In this document: positions 11,781 through 20,668 of the stretch, in pieces
How positions within the stretch are numbered: position 1 is the first letter of the stretch
How the letters are laid out: each line of letters starts with the position of its first letter
From: a virus
Reading direction: 5' to 3' (one strand)
Length of the DNA: 40,694 nucleotides
IMG/VR virus record: IMGVR_UViG_3300033153_003406
Span: 1-40,694 of that record
Translations under genes and position numbers: made by a program
The notes under the pieces: generated by a model
Seen by the model: the letters and a program-made list of their open reading frames with translations, nothing else
Database searches by the model: none
Told to the model about the DNA's origin: nothing

Positions 11781-13577
11781 TTATCTTAATACCTCGTTTA
11801 TAACATCTTCTACGGCTTTCTTGATAACTGTCTTTGTTTTACCAGTTAAACCACCTATTGCTTCTGATATTGCTCCTTTAACACCAGTTGCCTTTTCAAC
11901 TCCTAAAGCAATTTGTCCTTGAAATGTAGTTTTTCCTGTAATATTATAATATCTATCAAGTACATTTAAGAAATCTTGTAGACCCTCAACACTTAATTTG
12001 GATTTACCAGCTACCCTTGTAGCTTGATCCATATTTCTTAATATCTGTCTTATTTTTGGATTTGAAGGTGCATTACTTGTTAATCTTCTGGCTAAATTAC
12101 CTGCTGTCATATTAAGTATATCTTCATCTGCGCCCGGTATTGCTCTCATAATCCTTCTCATATCATTTAATGGTTGAATAACTTTTCTAAAATCATTACT
12201 CAATGTTTTATATAGAGAATTTTTACCTTCTAACAAATTTGACAATCCTCTTCTTATGGCATTAAATGCTTGATCCTGAGTATCTGTTAAAGCAACTAAT
12301 CCTTTCTTTTTTCCTCCAAGTATTTCAAACAACTCTTGTCTTAAGAGATGTTTTTGTTTTCCAGTTCCAGCTTTAACAGCATCAGTAAACATTTTTTGTA
12401 TTATTCTTCTATCACTTGCTGTTCCAGCAGTTGTTAATACGGTATCTGTAAAGTCCAATATCCCTTTATTATTTACTTTTAATCCATTTAGTCCGGGAAC
12501 TTTATTTAATGATTCAAAAACTCCAGCAAATAATTCATTACTTTTAAAACTACCAAGATTATTAGCAACTTCACCTAATTTCTTTCCAATAGATAATCTT
12601 GCTGATTCTAATTCTTTTAATCTCTTTACTATTGGTTCTCCAACTACTTCAATAGGATTAGTTTTTGTGACACCTTTATCAAAATCTTTAACAGTTTTAA
12701 ATAATTTACTTAATACTCCTTTTTGATCTTTTGGAATTTGTTGTAAAAACTTAACATCATTTATATCTACTCCATTTTGTACAGCAATACGAGATGTTTT
12801 AGTTGGAAGTTCCTTTATTGCCTGTAATACAGCTTTATTCTCTGCAACATTAGTAGTAATTCTACCGGGTATTCTTTTTACACCTTCTAATGTTGTTTCA
12901 GCTATATCTTTAACGCCAGTAGCAATACCTTCTATCGGTTTTATTGCCCCTTTAGCCAATTCCTCTGTGGTTTTTAGAGCCTTAGTACCAGTCCTAACAG
13001 CCGTTCCTACGCCTTTTTTAATAGCTTTACCAGCTAAACCAGCTCCACCTAATTCTAATCCTAAAGAAGCTACTCCTAATGAAGCATCTATATCTCTTCT
13101 TGTTTTTTCATCTAAAGTATTATATTTAGATATTATATTTTTTACTATATCTGATTCAACAACAGGAGTAATAACAGATTCAATGCCACCTTTTATAGCA
13201 GTTTCTGCTTTTTGAGGTAAAACAGCTTTAACTACTCCTTTAAATACATTACCAATAATATCAGCAAATGCTCCTAATTCTTGTCCTGCTACTTGAGCAG
13301 TAGTTCTTAAAAAGCCTTGTTCACCCTTTCTTCTGGCTTCTAAAGATTCTACAATTTTATCAGATCTACTTTTTATTGTTTTTCCTATATCAGTACCGAT
13401 CTGAGCTATATCAGCACCAGTTTCTTTTAAAAAACCTTGATCTTCTTGAAGTGATTGATCTCTTCCAGCAAGAGTAATACCTGATCTAAGATTTATTATA
13501 GCTTGTCTAACTTCTTCTTTAGACTTGCCATTTTCTAATCCAAATTTAATTATTGCTTGTTCTTTTGTATTAAACAT
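11781..13577 (-). CDS. Internal virion-type helical protein
   Basis: 598 residues from ATG 13577, 1 bp after the preceding stop; the frame to 13631 would overlap. The N-terminus is NTKEQAIIKFGLENGKSKEE. Residues about 130-190 contain hydrophobic Ala/Gly-rich helices (LGVASLGLELGGAGLAGKAI). The rest is amphipathic helix. Size, composition and position after the tail genes resemble podovirus internal or ejection proteins that travel into the host envelope with the DNA. No enzymatic domain seen. Confidence 0.55.
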   Translation of the reverse strand: MFNTKEQAIIKFGLENGKSKEEVRQAIINLRSGITLAGRDQSLQEDQGFLKETGADIAQIGTDIGKTIKSRSDKIVESLEARRKGEQGFLRTTAQVAGQELGAFADIIGNVFKGVVKAVLPQKAETAIKGGIESVITPVVESDIVKNIISKYNTLDEKTRRDIDASLGVASLGLELGGAGLAGKAIKKGVGTAVRTGTKALKTTEELAKGAIKPIEGIATGVKDIAETTLEGVKRIPGRITTNVAENKAVLQAIKELPTKTSRIAVQNGVDINDVKFLQQIPKDQKGVLSKLFKTVKDFDKGVTKTNPIEVVGEPIVKRLKELESARLSIGKKLGEVANNLGSFKSNELFAGVFESLNKVPGLNGLKVNNKGILDFTDTVLTTAGTASDRRIIQKMFTDAVKAGTGKQKHLLRQELFEILGGKKKGLVALTDTQDQAFNAIRRGLSNLLEGKNSLYKTLSNDFRKVIQPLNDMRRIMRAIPGADEDILNMTAGNLARRLTSNAPSNPKIRQILRNMDQATRVAGKSKLSVEGLQDFLNVLDRYYNITGKTTFQGQIALGVEKATGVKGAISEAIGGLTGKTKTVIKKAVEDVINEVLR

Positions 13578-13578
13578 A

Positions 13579-15144
13579 TTATTGAAAAAATATTGATAAA
13601 TCTTCTGAATCTTGTCCAATAAAGATTTCATCCAGAACCGACTGTTCCTCTGGACTTATTAAAGTTCCTCGTGATAAAGCTAAAGCTCTACGAGTTTCTT
13701 GCTGTATAAATCTTAATTCATTTTTAAATGCTTCTTCATTTATATTCCATACACCAATACCTTCTCCTTTTCTATTTTTAATTTCCCAATCAGCTATTTG
13801 TGAAGCAGAAGCAGCTAATATTTCTAATTCAGAATCAGACAATGCGCCGAATGTTGCTCCTCTTGATTTAGCTTCAATAAGATTATCAAGAGTTAAACCT
13901 GATATTAATTTGTGTACTCCACCAGCAAAGTTTTGTGCTTCACCAGTAATTTCATCTTGACTTAAAGGACCATATAATCTTGAAAATATATTTGGACCGA
14001 CTCTTGAACTCAAAGCAGAAGATTCTAATATCTCATCAGCTAAATCTATTTTGTTTTCCATGATAGGAATACTTGCCTGTGCCTCTTTTATTCCAGCTGC
14101 TGTTTCTTTTTTTTCTTGAGCAGTTGGTTCACCCAACAAACTGATTTGTTTTCGTTTAAGTAAAATATCTAAATCCTTTGCTTCTAATTCTTTTTGTTTC
14201 AAAAGATTATTAAAACCAAGTTGCTGTTTGGCGACTTCCATACCTTGTTGTAATATAGTTGCTGGTATTCCAACTTGCTCTGCTAATGAAGTAAGTTTTA
14301 ATTGATCTTCAATAGACAAAGAATCAAAATCAATCCCAGCAAATTGAGTAAGAATAGTATTTAAAGATTCACGAGCTTCTGCTCTTAATTGACTTGCGTT
14401 ATTAATAAAGTCTTGTCTATCTTGTCTAATAAGAGCTTCAATTTTAAATAAGTTTTCTCCAGTTGTTAATCTTTCATTTTGAGCTAATCCTAATCTTGCC
14501 AATAAGTTAGCTTCTTTAGCAGCAAATCTTCTTTCTTCAAATCCTTGCTGTTTAAATCTAAATGCTTGTTCTCCACCAATAGCTCCAGCAGATATTGGTT
14601 CTCTGGCCACTTTAGTTAATCCTTCCTCAAAAGCAATCTGTCTTAATGTATTTCTTTCTCTTAAATCAGCGAGTTCTCCAGCGATACCCTTTTCTTCTTC
14701 AGTAGGTTTAAATGTTCCGAGTATCTGTCTTCTTAATTCTTGTTGAGTTCTTAATAAACTATCTAAATCTCCTTCTGTAACAGGAGATGTAAAAGCATTT
14801 GTTAAATCTTCAGTAGTGAATTCTCCAGTAACTTCTCCTAAGCTAAAAGGTTTTTCTTGAACACCAGCTTCCTCAACATTAGTTTTAACATCAGAAGTAG
14901 CAATAGTTGGTTGATCAGCAACAGGACCGAATGATTCAGGTTTTAAAACAGGTAATGTTGGTTGAGTTGGAACATCAGATACATTAGAAGAAAATTGCTC
15001 GGTAGGAGAAACATTTCTTTTTTCTAATAAACCTTTTGATCTATCTAATACTGACGCATTAGATTGTTGATTTGTTTGGTTTAATTTATTTTTAAACCTA
15101 TCAAATGATCCGAAGCTAAATTTTGTTTTGTTATCGTCTGCCAT
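13579..15144 (-). CDS. Internal virion or tail protein, coiled coil
   Basis: 521 residues. The first 115 are low-complexity Pro/Thr/Gln/Val-rich. Residues 120-330 are long helices rich in Arg, Glu, Gln and Leu. The final part is mixed. It overlaps no neighbour and is followed 1 bp later by the next virion gene. Its partner order (propeller protein, this, helical protein) is typical of podovirus-like ejection proteins. No recognised enzyme motif. Confidence 0.55.
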   Translation of the reverse strand: MADDNKTKFSFGSFDRFKNKLNQTNQQSNASVLDRSKGLLEKRNVSPTEQFSSNVSDVPTQPTLPVLKPESFGPVADQPTIATSDVKTNVEEAGVQEKPFSLGEVTGEFTTEDLTNAFTSPVTEGDLDSLLRTQQELRRQILGTFKPTEEEKGIAGELADLRERNTLRQIAFEEGLTKVAREPISAGAIGGEQAFRFKQQGFEERRFAAKEANLLARLGLAQNERLTTGENLFKIEALIRQDRQDFINNASQLRAEARESLNTILTQFAGIDFDSLSIEDQLKLTSLAEQVGIPATILQQGMEVAKQQLGFNNLLKQKELEAKDLDILLKRKQISLLGEPTAQEKKETAAGIKEAQASIPIMENKIDLADEILESSALSSRVGPNIFSRLYGPLSQDEITGEAQNFAGGVHKLISGLTLDNLIEAKSRGATFGALSDSELEILAASASQIADWEIKNRKGEGIGVWNINEEAFKNELRFIQQETRRALALSRGTLISPEEQSVLDEIFIGQDSEDLSIFFQ

Positions 15145-15146
15145 GA

Positions 15147-16901
15147 TTATAATGTATTATCTATATATGATTCAGACCTAATTTGAATTTCTTCAATTTC
15201 AGGACTTGAACCAGTTCCAAATAATACTATTTTAAATTGTATCCAAATTGATCTTGTATCTAAAAGAAAATCTTGAAAAGTTAAATTTTGATCATCAATA
15301 GTTCCAACTACTGTCCAATTAGATGCTCTTACAGATATAGTACCAGAAGCTCCTGCTATAGTTTCATTAATAACAATAGTATATGTTCCTCCGTCTTCAG
15401 TTATTGATGTTATATTAGCAGATAATCCTGATCCTTTTCCAGATATAATTTCAATTTCATCTCCTGCTGATACTTCAGACCAATCTTCTGTGCTTGTAAA
15501 AGTATCTGTATCAGTCCAAACACATTCAACAGGTTCATCTAAATCTCCCATACTTTTCTTTTCAGTTCGTTTTTTAATAATTATTTTATCTGTTGCGTTT
15601 GCTAACTTTTTAAACTTTAAATATATTTTTTGCCATGCTTCTTTAATTCCAGAATTAGGAATTTGAGGAGTAATAAAATATCCTATATTAGCTATATCAT
15701 CATCTACATTAATAATTTCAATCGCATGAAATAATGTTTCTGCTAATTTATTTTCATATAATATAGCTCCTATTAATAACTTTCCTTTTGATTTATTTAT
15801 AACCTTTAATGCGCCAACACTATCTATTCCCGGTGAACCATAATCTAATATTCCTGCTCCGTTATCTTTTGTTAATGAATACTTATGATATAATCCGTTT
15901 TCTTTTGAAAAAGCCCATACCCCTGACAATTGATTTTCTATCAGATTAGTTAAATTATCTGTATATTGAGCATTCAATAATATCAATATTTCACTATCAG
16001 ACACAACCATTCCATTTCTTTGCACAGCAGGAACTACTCCAAGCTCTTTATTTCTTTCTGAAAAAACTGGAAAAATACCAATAGGAGAAAATCCAGATCC
16101 ATCAAATACAAGCAATTCTCCAGCTTTATTAACTGTATATGGTATTCCATCTTTAATTACTCCAGCATAACACTCTTTTCCAATAATATCATAACCAGCA
16201 TTAAAGTTTTCAGAAAAACCATCCCAAAGGAAAACTTTTGCATTACCACTCCTTATATTTTTACAACCTATCCAAACATTATCGCCAGATTCTCTAATCC
16301 ATACTACTTGATAATCTTTAGTAAATGTGAGCCGACTATTACTAACATTATCACTTGAATCTACGGTATGAACCATATTAGCATCTCCTATCAAAAGCTT
16401 ATTTTGAAAAATACGCAAAGGATGATCAACATTATTAGTTAATGTTTCCTCTCCCAATGTTACAGTCCACCATGTTGAATCCCATCCACCAGATATATCT
16501 AATTTAGCTATATCTGTTCTTAAAGAAACCATCATATCATCATTATATGCAACTAAATCTGAATACAATCTATGTAAAGCCGTTGTAGGCGTTCCATCTA
16601 TAGCATCTTGTGCAAAACTTCCTACTCCCGATCCAGCAGTTTTAAAAAGTGCTTGATGACATAATGCCCACCATTTTTCACTTCCTCCATCTGCTTTTGT
16701 ATTTACAAATCCAACTGGATAAGTTAATTGAGCATCATCATCACTATCAGTCAATATCTCTGTTTGAGGTGAAAGCTGTAATTTACCTGGATTATCTAAT
16801 AGATTTATATTATAAGAAGCCCAAATATTACCAGAGAACTCTCCTTTATTTAACTGTATTAACTTCTTATCTTCTAATGATGGTATTCTTATTAAACTCA
16901 T
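15147..16901 (-). CDS. Beta-rich tail protein, possibly propeller-type nozzle
   Basis: 584 residues, mostly beta strands. Repeated blades of the kind LLIGDANMVHTVDSSDNV, VWIGCKNIRSGN and GIPYTVNKAGELLVFDG (about residues 60-330) suggest a beta propeller. The C-terminal third is a separate beta domain (CVWTDTDTFTSTEDWSEVSA region). Propeller-type tail nozzle or hub proteins are common in podoviruses with short tails. It starts with MSLIRIPSLEDKKLIQLNKG. Exact position in the virion is inferred. Confidence 0.55.
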   Translation of the reverse strand: MSLIRIPSLEDKKLIQLNKGEFSGNIWASYNINLLDNPGKLQLSPQTEILTDSDDDAQLTYPVGFVNTKADGGSEKWWALCHQALFKTAGSGVGSFAQDAIDGTPTTALHRLYSDLVAYNDDMMVSLRTDIAKLDISGGWDSTWWTVTLGEETLTNNVDHPLRIFQNKLLIGDANMVHTVDSSDNVSNSRLTFTKDYQVVWIRESGDNVWIGCKNIRSGNAKVFLWDGFSENFNAGYDIIGKECYAGVIKDGIPYTVNKAGELLVFDGSGFSPIGIFPVFSERNKELGVVPAVQRNGMVVSDSEILILLNAQYTDNLTNLIENQLSGVWAFSKENGLYHKYSLTKDNGAGILDYGSPGIDSVGALKVINKSKGKLLIGAILYENKLAETLFHAIEIINVDDDIANIGYFITPQIPNSGIKEAWQKIYLKFKKLANATDKIIIKKRTEKKSMGDLDEPVECVWTDTDTFTSTEDWSEVSAGDEIEIISGKGSGLSANITSITEDGGTYTIVINETIAGASGTISVRASNWTVVGTIDDQNLTFQDFLLDTRSIWIQFKIVLFGTGSSPEIEEIQIRSESYIDNTL

Positions 16902-17215
16902 GATCCTTGTTTAATTGTATTAGCATCATCTGTATCTACCCATAATTCTCCTTCTTGAGCTCCAGAAGCACCTTGATTAGCTCCTGATTTCAAATTTCTC
17001 ATAAAAATATTATTACTATTTAAAAATTCTTTTACTGAATTTTTAATCAAACTATTGGTAGCAGAATCAACAGGTAATCTTAATTTCCCTATATCCTCTG
17101 TTAATTTTAATATTTCAACCATTTTAGATTTCAAACTCTCTATTTCTTTTTCTAATTCAGACTTTAAATCATTTATTTTCTTTTCTAATTCTTTTGTTTT
17201 AGTATCATCTGACAT
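16898..17215 (-). CDS. Small coiled-coil structural protein
   Basis: 105 residues. Residues 5-45 are a strong coiled coil (KELEKKINDLKSELEKEIES). The C-terminus, GASGAQEGELWVDTDDANTI, is a short beta motif seen at the ends of phage tail fibre and collar proteins. It overlaps the propeller gene by 4 bp (ATGA) and the upstream gene by 1 bp. Probably a trimeric tail-spike or fibre connector. Confidence 0.55.
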   Translation of the reverse strand: MSDDTKTKELEKKINDLKSELEKEIESLKSKMVEILKLTEDIGKLRLPVDSATNSLIKNSVKEFLNSNNIFMRNLKSGANQGASGAQEGELWVDTDDANTIKQGS

Positions 17216-17865
17216 TATAATGATGGTTTAGTTCTTTTAGTATATGTTCCTATACTTGGCTTAGTTCGTTTAGTATAAGTACCCCTTGATGGCTTGGTTC
17301 TTTTTGTATAAGGATTTGTAGTGGAAGAACTAATGCTTTCTGATAGACTTATAGTATCTGAAACTGATATGAGAATTACCAATAAACCCCAAACTTCAAA
17401 CATAGCATCCTGATTAGCATTCATTGTCCATGTTGAACCACTATCTCCACTTGAACCACCTGTACCTCCAGTATAAGCCAATTCTGTACTATCAATCCTC
17501 CATTCTATCTGATTACCAGCACTTCCATCTGGAACACTTACAACGATTGCATATTTTGTATCTGCAGAAAGACCATATTTAGTAACGGTTATTTCAACTA
17601 ATGATCCAGGACTTCCTGCTGCAATTGTACTCGCAACGATAGAACCTGATGTTAAAGCAGCGCCTGTTGGCTTTCCTGCCCCATCTACTGCATGGATATC
17701 AACATTAAAATTTCCTGCAGGATTACCAGTTTTAAATAATTTTAATTTAACACTCGTAATATCTGCTCTTACTGAAGGAGTAAATGTTTGAACATTCCAA
17801 TTAACTCCCCAAACAGGATATGCAGTATTATCGTCATCCGTATAGCCATCAAACTTTTCTGCCAT
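17215..17865 (-). CDS. Beta-sandwich tail protein with basic C-terminal repeats
   Basis: 216 residues. Residues 1-160 form a lectin- or CBM-like sandwich (NVQTFTPSVRADITSVKLKL, ADTKYAIVVSVPDGSAGNQIEW). This type of domain occurs in many environmental phage tails and probably binds surface glycans. The last 33 residues are three near-identical 11-residue repeats YTKRTKPSxGT, very basic. The repeats may bind the acidic part of a partner or nucleic acid. Coupled to the next gene by TAATG. Confidence 0.6.
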   Translation of the reverse strand: MAEKFDGYTDDDNTAYPVWGVNWNVQTFTPSVRADITSVKLKLFKTGNPAGNFNVDIHAVDGAGKPTGAALTSGSIVASTIAAGSPGSLVEITVTKYGLSADTKYAIVVSVPDGSAGNQIEWRIDSTELAYTGGTGGSSGDSGSTWTMNANQDAMFEVWGLLVILISVSDTISLSESISSSTTNPYTKRTKPSRGTYTKRTKPSIGTYTKRTKPSL

Positions 17866-17866
17866 A

Positions 17867-18343
17867 TTAAGAAATTATAATTTGATAAGTCGCTGACAAA
17901 GTTTCTCCACTTCCCACTTCTTTTGTAGTTGTTAATTTTCTTCCCAACATAACACCAGAAGAAGCAGCATTAAAAATACCTATTTCTTCAATTGTTTTTG
18001 CACCAGACGCTGTCCATTCTTTTACTAATTGTAAAGTATCATTAGTTTCATTTGTAGTTTCCCTTGTAATAGTATCTGCAACTGATCTTGCTAATCCTGA
18101 GTCAGTAATCTCTGCCTGTAATTCGGTATGGGTTTCTGATTCAGCAGTATCATCTGTTCCAATTGCCAAATAAGTAAAAGCTGTTTGGGAATCTATATCA
18201 CCAAGTAATCCAGCCATAGCAGCTAATCCAACAGTCGTAATTGTATTTTTTAACCAACCAGTATCCCACTTAATCTTTCTATTCTTATCTTTACAAACTA
18301 ATCTTACTCTTCCTATAATAGTTATTTTTTCTTTTGTTTTCAT
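17867..18343 (-). CDS. Phage tail structural protein
   Basis: 158 residues from ATG 18343, which follows the previous stop directly; the frame to 18394 is rejected. The N-terminus is short, then a beta-rich domain typical of phage tail/fibre-base proteins: GWLKNTITTVGLAAMAGLLG, FTYLAIGTDDTAE, LGRKLTTTKEVGSGETLSATYQI. The motif of a 'GxG(T/S)' loop followed by a final strand recurs in this family. Function inferred from family and place. Confidence 0.6.
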   Translation of the reverse strand: MKTKEKITIIGRVRLVCKDKNRKIKWDTGWLKNTITTVGLAAMAGLLGDIDSQTAFTYLAIGTDDTAESETHTELQAEITDSGLARSVADTITRETTNETNDTLQLVKEWTASGAKTIEEIGIFNAASSGVMLGRKLTTTKEVGSGETLSATYQIIIS

Positions 18344-18344
18344 A

Positions 18345-19115
18345 TTAATTAATAAAGTTATTTCCAAAATCTTCTTCCCGATAAGAACTTCCAAATTTAT
18401 AATCTCTATCAGGAATACGATTTGTATAATATTGTCTTATCTGACCAATAAGACCTCCGATTCTTGTTGGATTAGATGGTCTTCCTACTCTATTCCCATA
18501 AAGTTTGAAATTCATTTCTCCTACCAAATCAGTCATTCTATTCTTTAGAGCAAAATCTAATACTGCTCCGAATACTAAAGCCATTTGAGCAAATTCTTTT
18601 AGATATGGAGAATCTGTATCTGCTGAAAATGAAGTAATATCATCTCCATCAGTATCTTTACCTACTATTTCTTTATTATACCAAATCTTAATCCCATCAG
18701 TTACTTCTATAATAGTTCCTGACCAAATAAAATAACTTTCATCAAAAAAAGAAACAAAAGGATTATTATTATTGAATATTTTTATTATATCTGCTTCAGA
18801 AGCAATTGAACGAGATCTTATATCAGTCTCATCAATCCAGTTAGTTGTTTTCCAATTACTTCCATCTAATTTTAAATCTATCTTTTTAATTTTTAATAAA
18901 TCACTTGGAAAAAGATATTCTCTTTGATTAGCAACTAAATCATGTAATGAATATTCTCCTTGAAAATCAGAATCGGCCATAGCTTCCATTACTTCTTCTA
19001 CAATATTATGAGCCCACCGAGTCATTGATCGGTGCTTTTTAGCATCTGTATAAGAAGTAGAATCACTTCCCAAGATGTCATCAATATAATCATCTAATGT
19101 TGATATAGCTGACAT
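18345..19115 (-). CDS. Head-tail adaptor-like protein
   Basis: 256 residues from ATG 19115 (MSAISTLDDYIDDILG). The upstream ATG at 19157 lies inside a transcription terminator stem and is rejected. The protein begins with a helix of the kind seen in podovirus connector/adaptor proteins that join the portal to the tail; middle strands SWKTTNWIDETDIRSRSIASE-like, then a helical DSPYLKEFAQMALVFGAVL. First gene of the tail module after a promoter at 19183-19210. Role inferred from position and size. Confidence 0.6.
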   Translation of the reverse strand: MSAISTLDDYIDDILGSDSTSYTDAKKHRSMTRWAHNIVEEVMEAMADSDFQGEYSLHDLVANQREYLFPSDLLKIKKIDLKLDGSNWKTTNWIDETDIRSRSIASEADIIKIFNNNNPFVSFFDESYFIWSGTIIEVTDGIKIWYNKEIVGKDTDGDDITSFSADTDSPYLKEFAQMALVFGAVLDFALKNRMTDLVGEMNFKLYGNRVGRPSNPTRIGGLIGQIRQYYTNRIPDRDYKFGSSYREEDFGNNFIN

Positions 19116-19121
19116 AATTTC

Positions 19122-19155
19122 AAAAAAATGGCGATTACTAATAAAAGTAACCGCC
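19122..19155 (-). terminator. Intrinsic terminator in the tail-operon leader
   Basis: Stem GGCGGTTAC/GTAATCGCC (19147-19155/19130-19138, one G-U), 8-nt loop, then seven T. It ends the glycan cassette but lies downstream of the promoter at 19183-19210, so it can also act as an attenuator of the tail operon. The inferred translation start at 19115 lies just beyond it. Confidence 0.8.
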
Positions 19156-19182
19156 ATAATTTATGGTAAGGTTTATTATTTT

Positions 19183-19210
19183 ATTTTATAATATCAAGAT
19201 ACTATGTCAA
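19183..19210 (-). promoter_or_regulatory. Sigma-70-like promoter before the tail module
   Basis: TTGACA (19205-19210), 16 bp, TAAAAT (19183-19188). The -35 overlaps the TGA stop of the methyltransferase gene. It is the only good promoter seen between the glycan cassette and the tail genes. Confidence 0.6.
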
Positions 19211-19806
19211 GTCAATTTACAATTAACTACCATATGTTTCTTATTTTCTATAATCAAACTTATTTCTGGTTCTCCATATTTTGAGAATAAATCTATCATA
19301 TCTTGTTTATCAAACTCCCATATATGTTCTTTGAGAGCTGATCTCCAAGTAGTTTCTTCAAACGGAGTTGATATTGATATCACTCCATTTTTTTTACATA
19401 TTCTTACCATTTCTTTAAGAAGACTATTTGGATCTTCAACATGTTCTATTAATTCTCCTGCCATTACCACATCAAAAATATTATCTGCATAAGGAGTCTT
19501 CAAAGCATTCCCGATATCATAAGTTATATCAGAAAAATGTTTATACATATTTTCAATAACTGCTTTTGAAAAATCAAGTCCGTAAACATCACAATTAGGA
19601 TATTTCTTTTTTATATTAGAAAGTAAATCACTATTTCCACATCCCAATTCTACAACTTTCATCCCATCTTTTATTTTAATAGAAAGTGTTTTTCTTTTTT
19701 CTTTTAACTCTTTTGAAATAGAATAATCAACTAACCTTTTATCTTCATCATAAATTTCATTATATCTTTCTGGTGTATTTATATTTTTAGTAGTTAATTT
19801 TTTCAT
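19207..19806 (-). CDS. Class I SAM-dependent methyltransferase (glycan cassette)
   Basis: 199 residues. Motif I is VVELGCGNSDLL (about residue 50), followed by DVYGLDFSKAVIE, DVVMAGELIEHVEDP and GVISISTPFEETTW, the Methyltransf_11/25 pattern. In this context it probably methylates a sugar being added by the neighbouring glycosyltransferases, capping or masking the glycan. It overlaps the preceding GT by 20 bp and is the last gene before the terminator at 19122. Confidence 0.85.
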   Translation of the reverse strand: MKKLTTKNINTPERYNEIYDEDKRLVDYSISKELKEKRKTLSIKIKDGMKVVELGCGNSDLLSNIKKKYPNCDVYGLDFSKAVIENMYKHFSDITYDIGNALKTPYADNIFDVVMAGELIEHVEDPNSLLKEMVRICKKNGVISISTPFEETTWRSALKEHIWEFDKQDMIDLFSKYGEPEISLIIENKKHMVVNCKLT

Positions 19807-20512
19807 CTACAATTTTTCCTTTAAAAGAATGATCCCATCTTGTACTTTTATTTTTACCATGAATAACATAAGAATAAGCTCTTTCAGTTATTTTAACACA
19901 ATTAAATATCTTAGGAACATCTTCATGAGTTGTGAAAGGTTTATCATATTTTAATTTTTCTTTTGCGTTCAAAAATATATCTTTAGGATATATAATGGTA
20001 TAAAATGGTGGATTTGTCAAAGGATTCCATTCAGCCCTTTCTCCAGTATCATGATTTAAAACATATCCATTTTCAAAAATAATAGCTTTTCGTTCTTTTG
20101 GTTCTTTACTCTGTATAATATCAATAACATCTTTTCTAAATATATCATCTGAATCAAATACAGTTAAATAAACCCAATCATCTTTACAATAGTTTTTAAT
20201 AACTTCTAAATCTTTTGACAATCGTTCTTCTAAAGTATCATTTGAAGCTCTATCATCCCAATATGGTTGACCATTGTAAGTAAATACAAAATTGTAATTT
20301 ATACTTTTAAGATACTTTTCTAATTCATCTGAAAGTTCGTTTTTATTCCTCCATGAAATCCAATGTAAAAAATTTCTATTAGTTTGTTTAAGCAAACTTT
20401 CAAGAGAATATTTTTTAAACAATTCTATTCTTTTTTTAATCCATTCATCACTTTCTTGATCTCCTTCAGGTGTTCCTCTTCCAGTAAATACTGTTTGAAT
20501 TATATGTGTCAT
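19787..20512 (-). CDS. Glycosyltransferase, rhamnosyl-transferase-like
   Basis: 241 residues, beginning MTHIIQTVFTGRGTPEGDQE. The segment VYLTVFDSDDIFRKDVIDII carries a DxDD metal/nucleotide-sugar motif of the GT-A fold. The N-terminal block (LFKKYSLESLLKQTNRNFLHW) is characteristic of putative rhamnosyltransferases. Coupled to the zinc-ribbon gene by ATGA. It acts within the glycan cassette; acceptor unknown. Confidence 0.75.
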   Translation of the reverse strand: MTHIIQTVFTGRGTPEGDQESDEWIKKRIELFKKYSLESLLKQTNRNFLHWISWRNKNELSDELEKYLKSINYNFVFTYNGQPYWDDRASNDTLEERLSKDLEVIKNYCKDDWVYLTVFDSDDIFRKDVIDIIQSKEPKERKAIIFENGYVLNHDTGERAEWNPLTNPPFYTIIYPKDIFLNAKEKLKYDKPFTTHEDVPKIFNCVKITERAYSYVIHGKNKSTRWDHSFKGKIVDEKINY

Positions 20513-20667
20513 ATTTTAATCATTTCACCACATTTTCCACATTGAGCATAAACTTTTCCACCAATAGCCAAAATATGAAAATGATGATTATTACAAGTCT
20601 TACATACCATTATCAAAATACCCTCTGTTTTTTTTGGATCATATTTTTTCCAATTTTGTTTATCCAT
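20509..20667 (-). CDS. Small zinc-ribbon protein in the glycan cassette
   Basis: 52 residues from ATG 20667, just after the upstream stop. It has CKTC and CGKC knuckles 20-odd residues apart (VCKTCNNHH, YAQCGKCGEM), a classic zinc ribbon. It overlaps both neighbours by a few bases. Role within glycan synthesis is unclear; a scaffold or regulatory subunit is possible. Confidence 0.6.
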   Translation of the reverse strand: MDKQNWKKYDPKKTEGILIMVCKTCNNHHFHILAIGGKVYAQCGKCGEMIKI

Positions 20668-20668
20668 A

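Noticed and set aside
19116-19157. Longer N-terminus of the adaptor protein
   Set aside because: Its codons form the stem and T-run of an intrinsic terminator, and MSAIS at 19115 is a better start.
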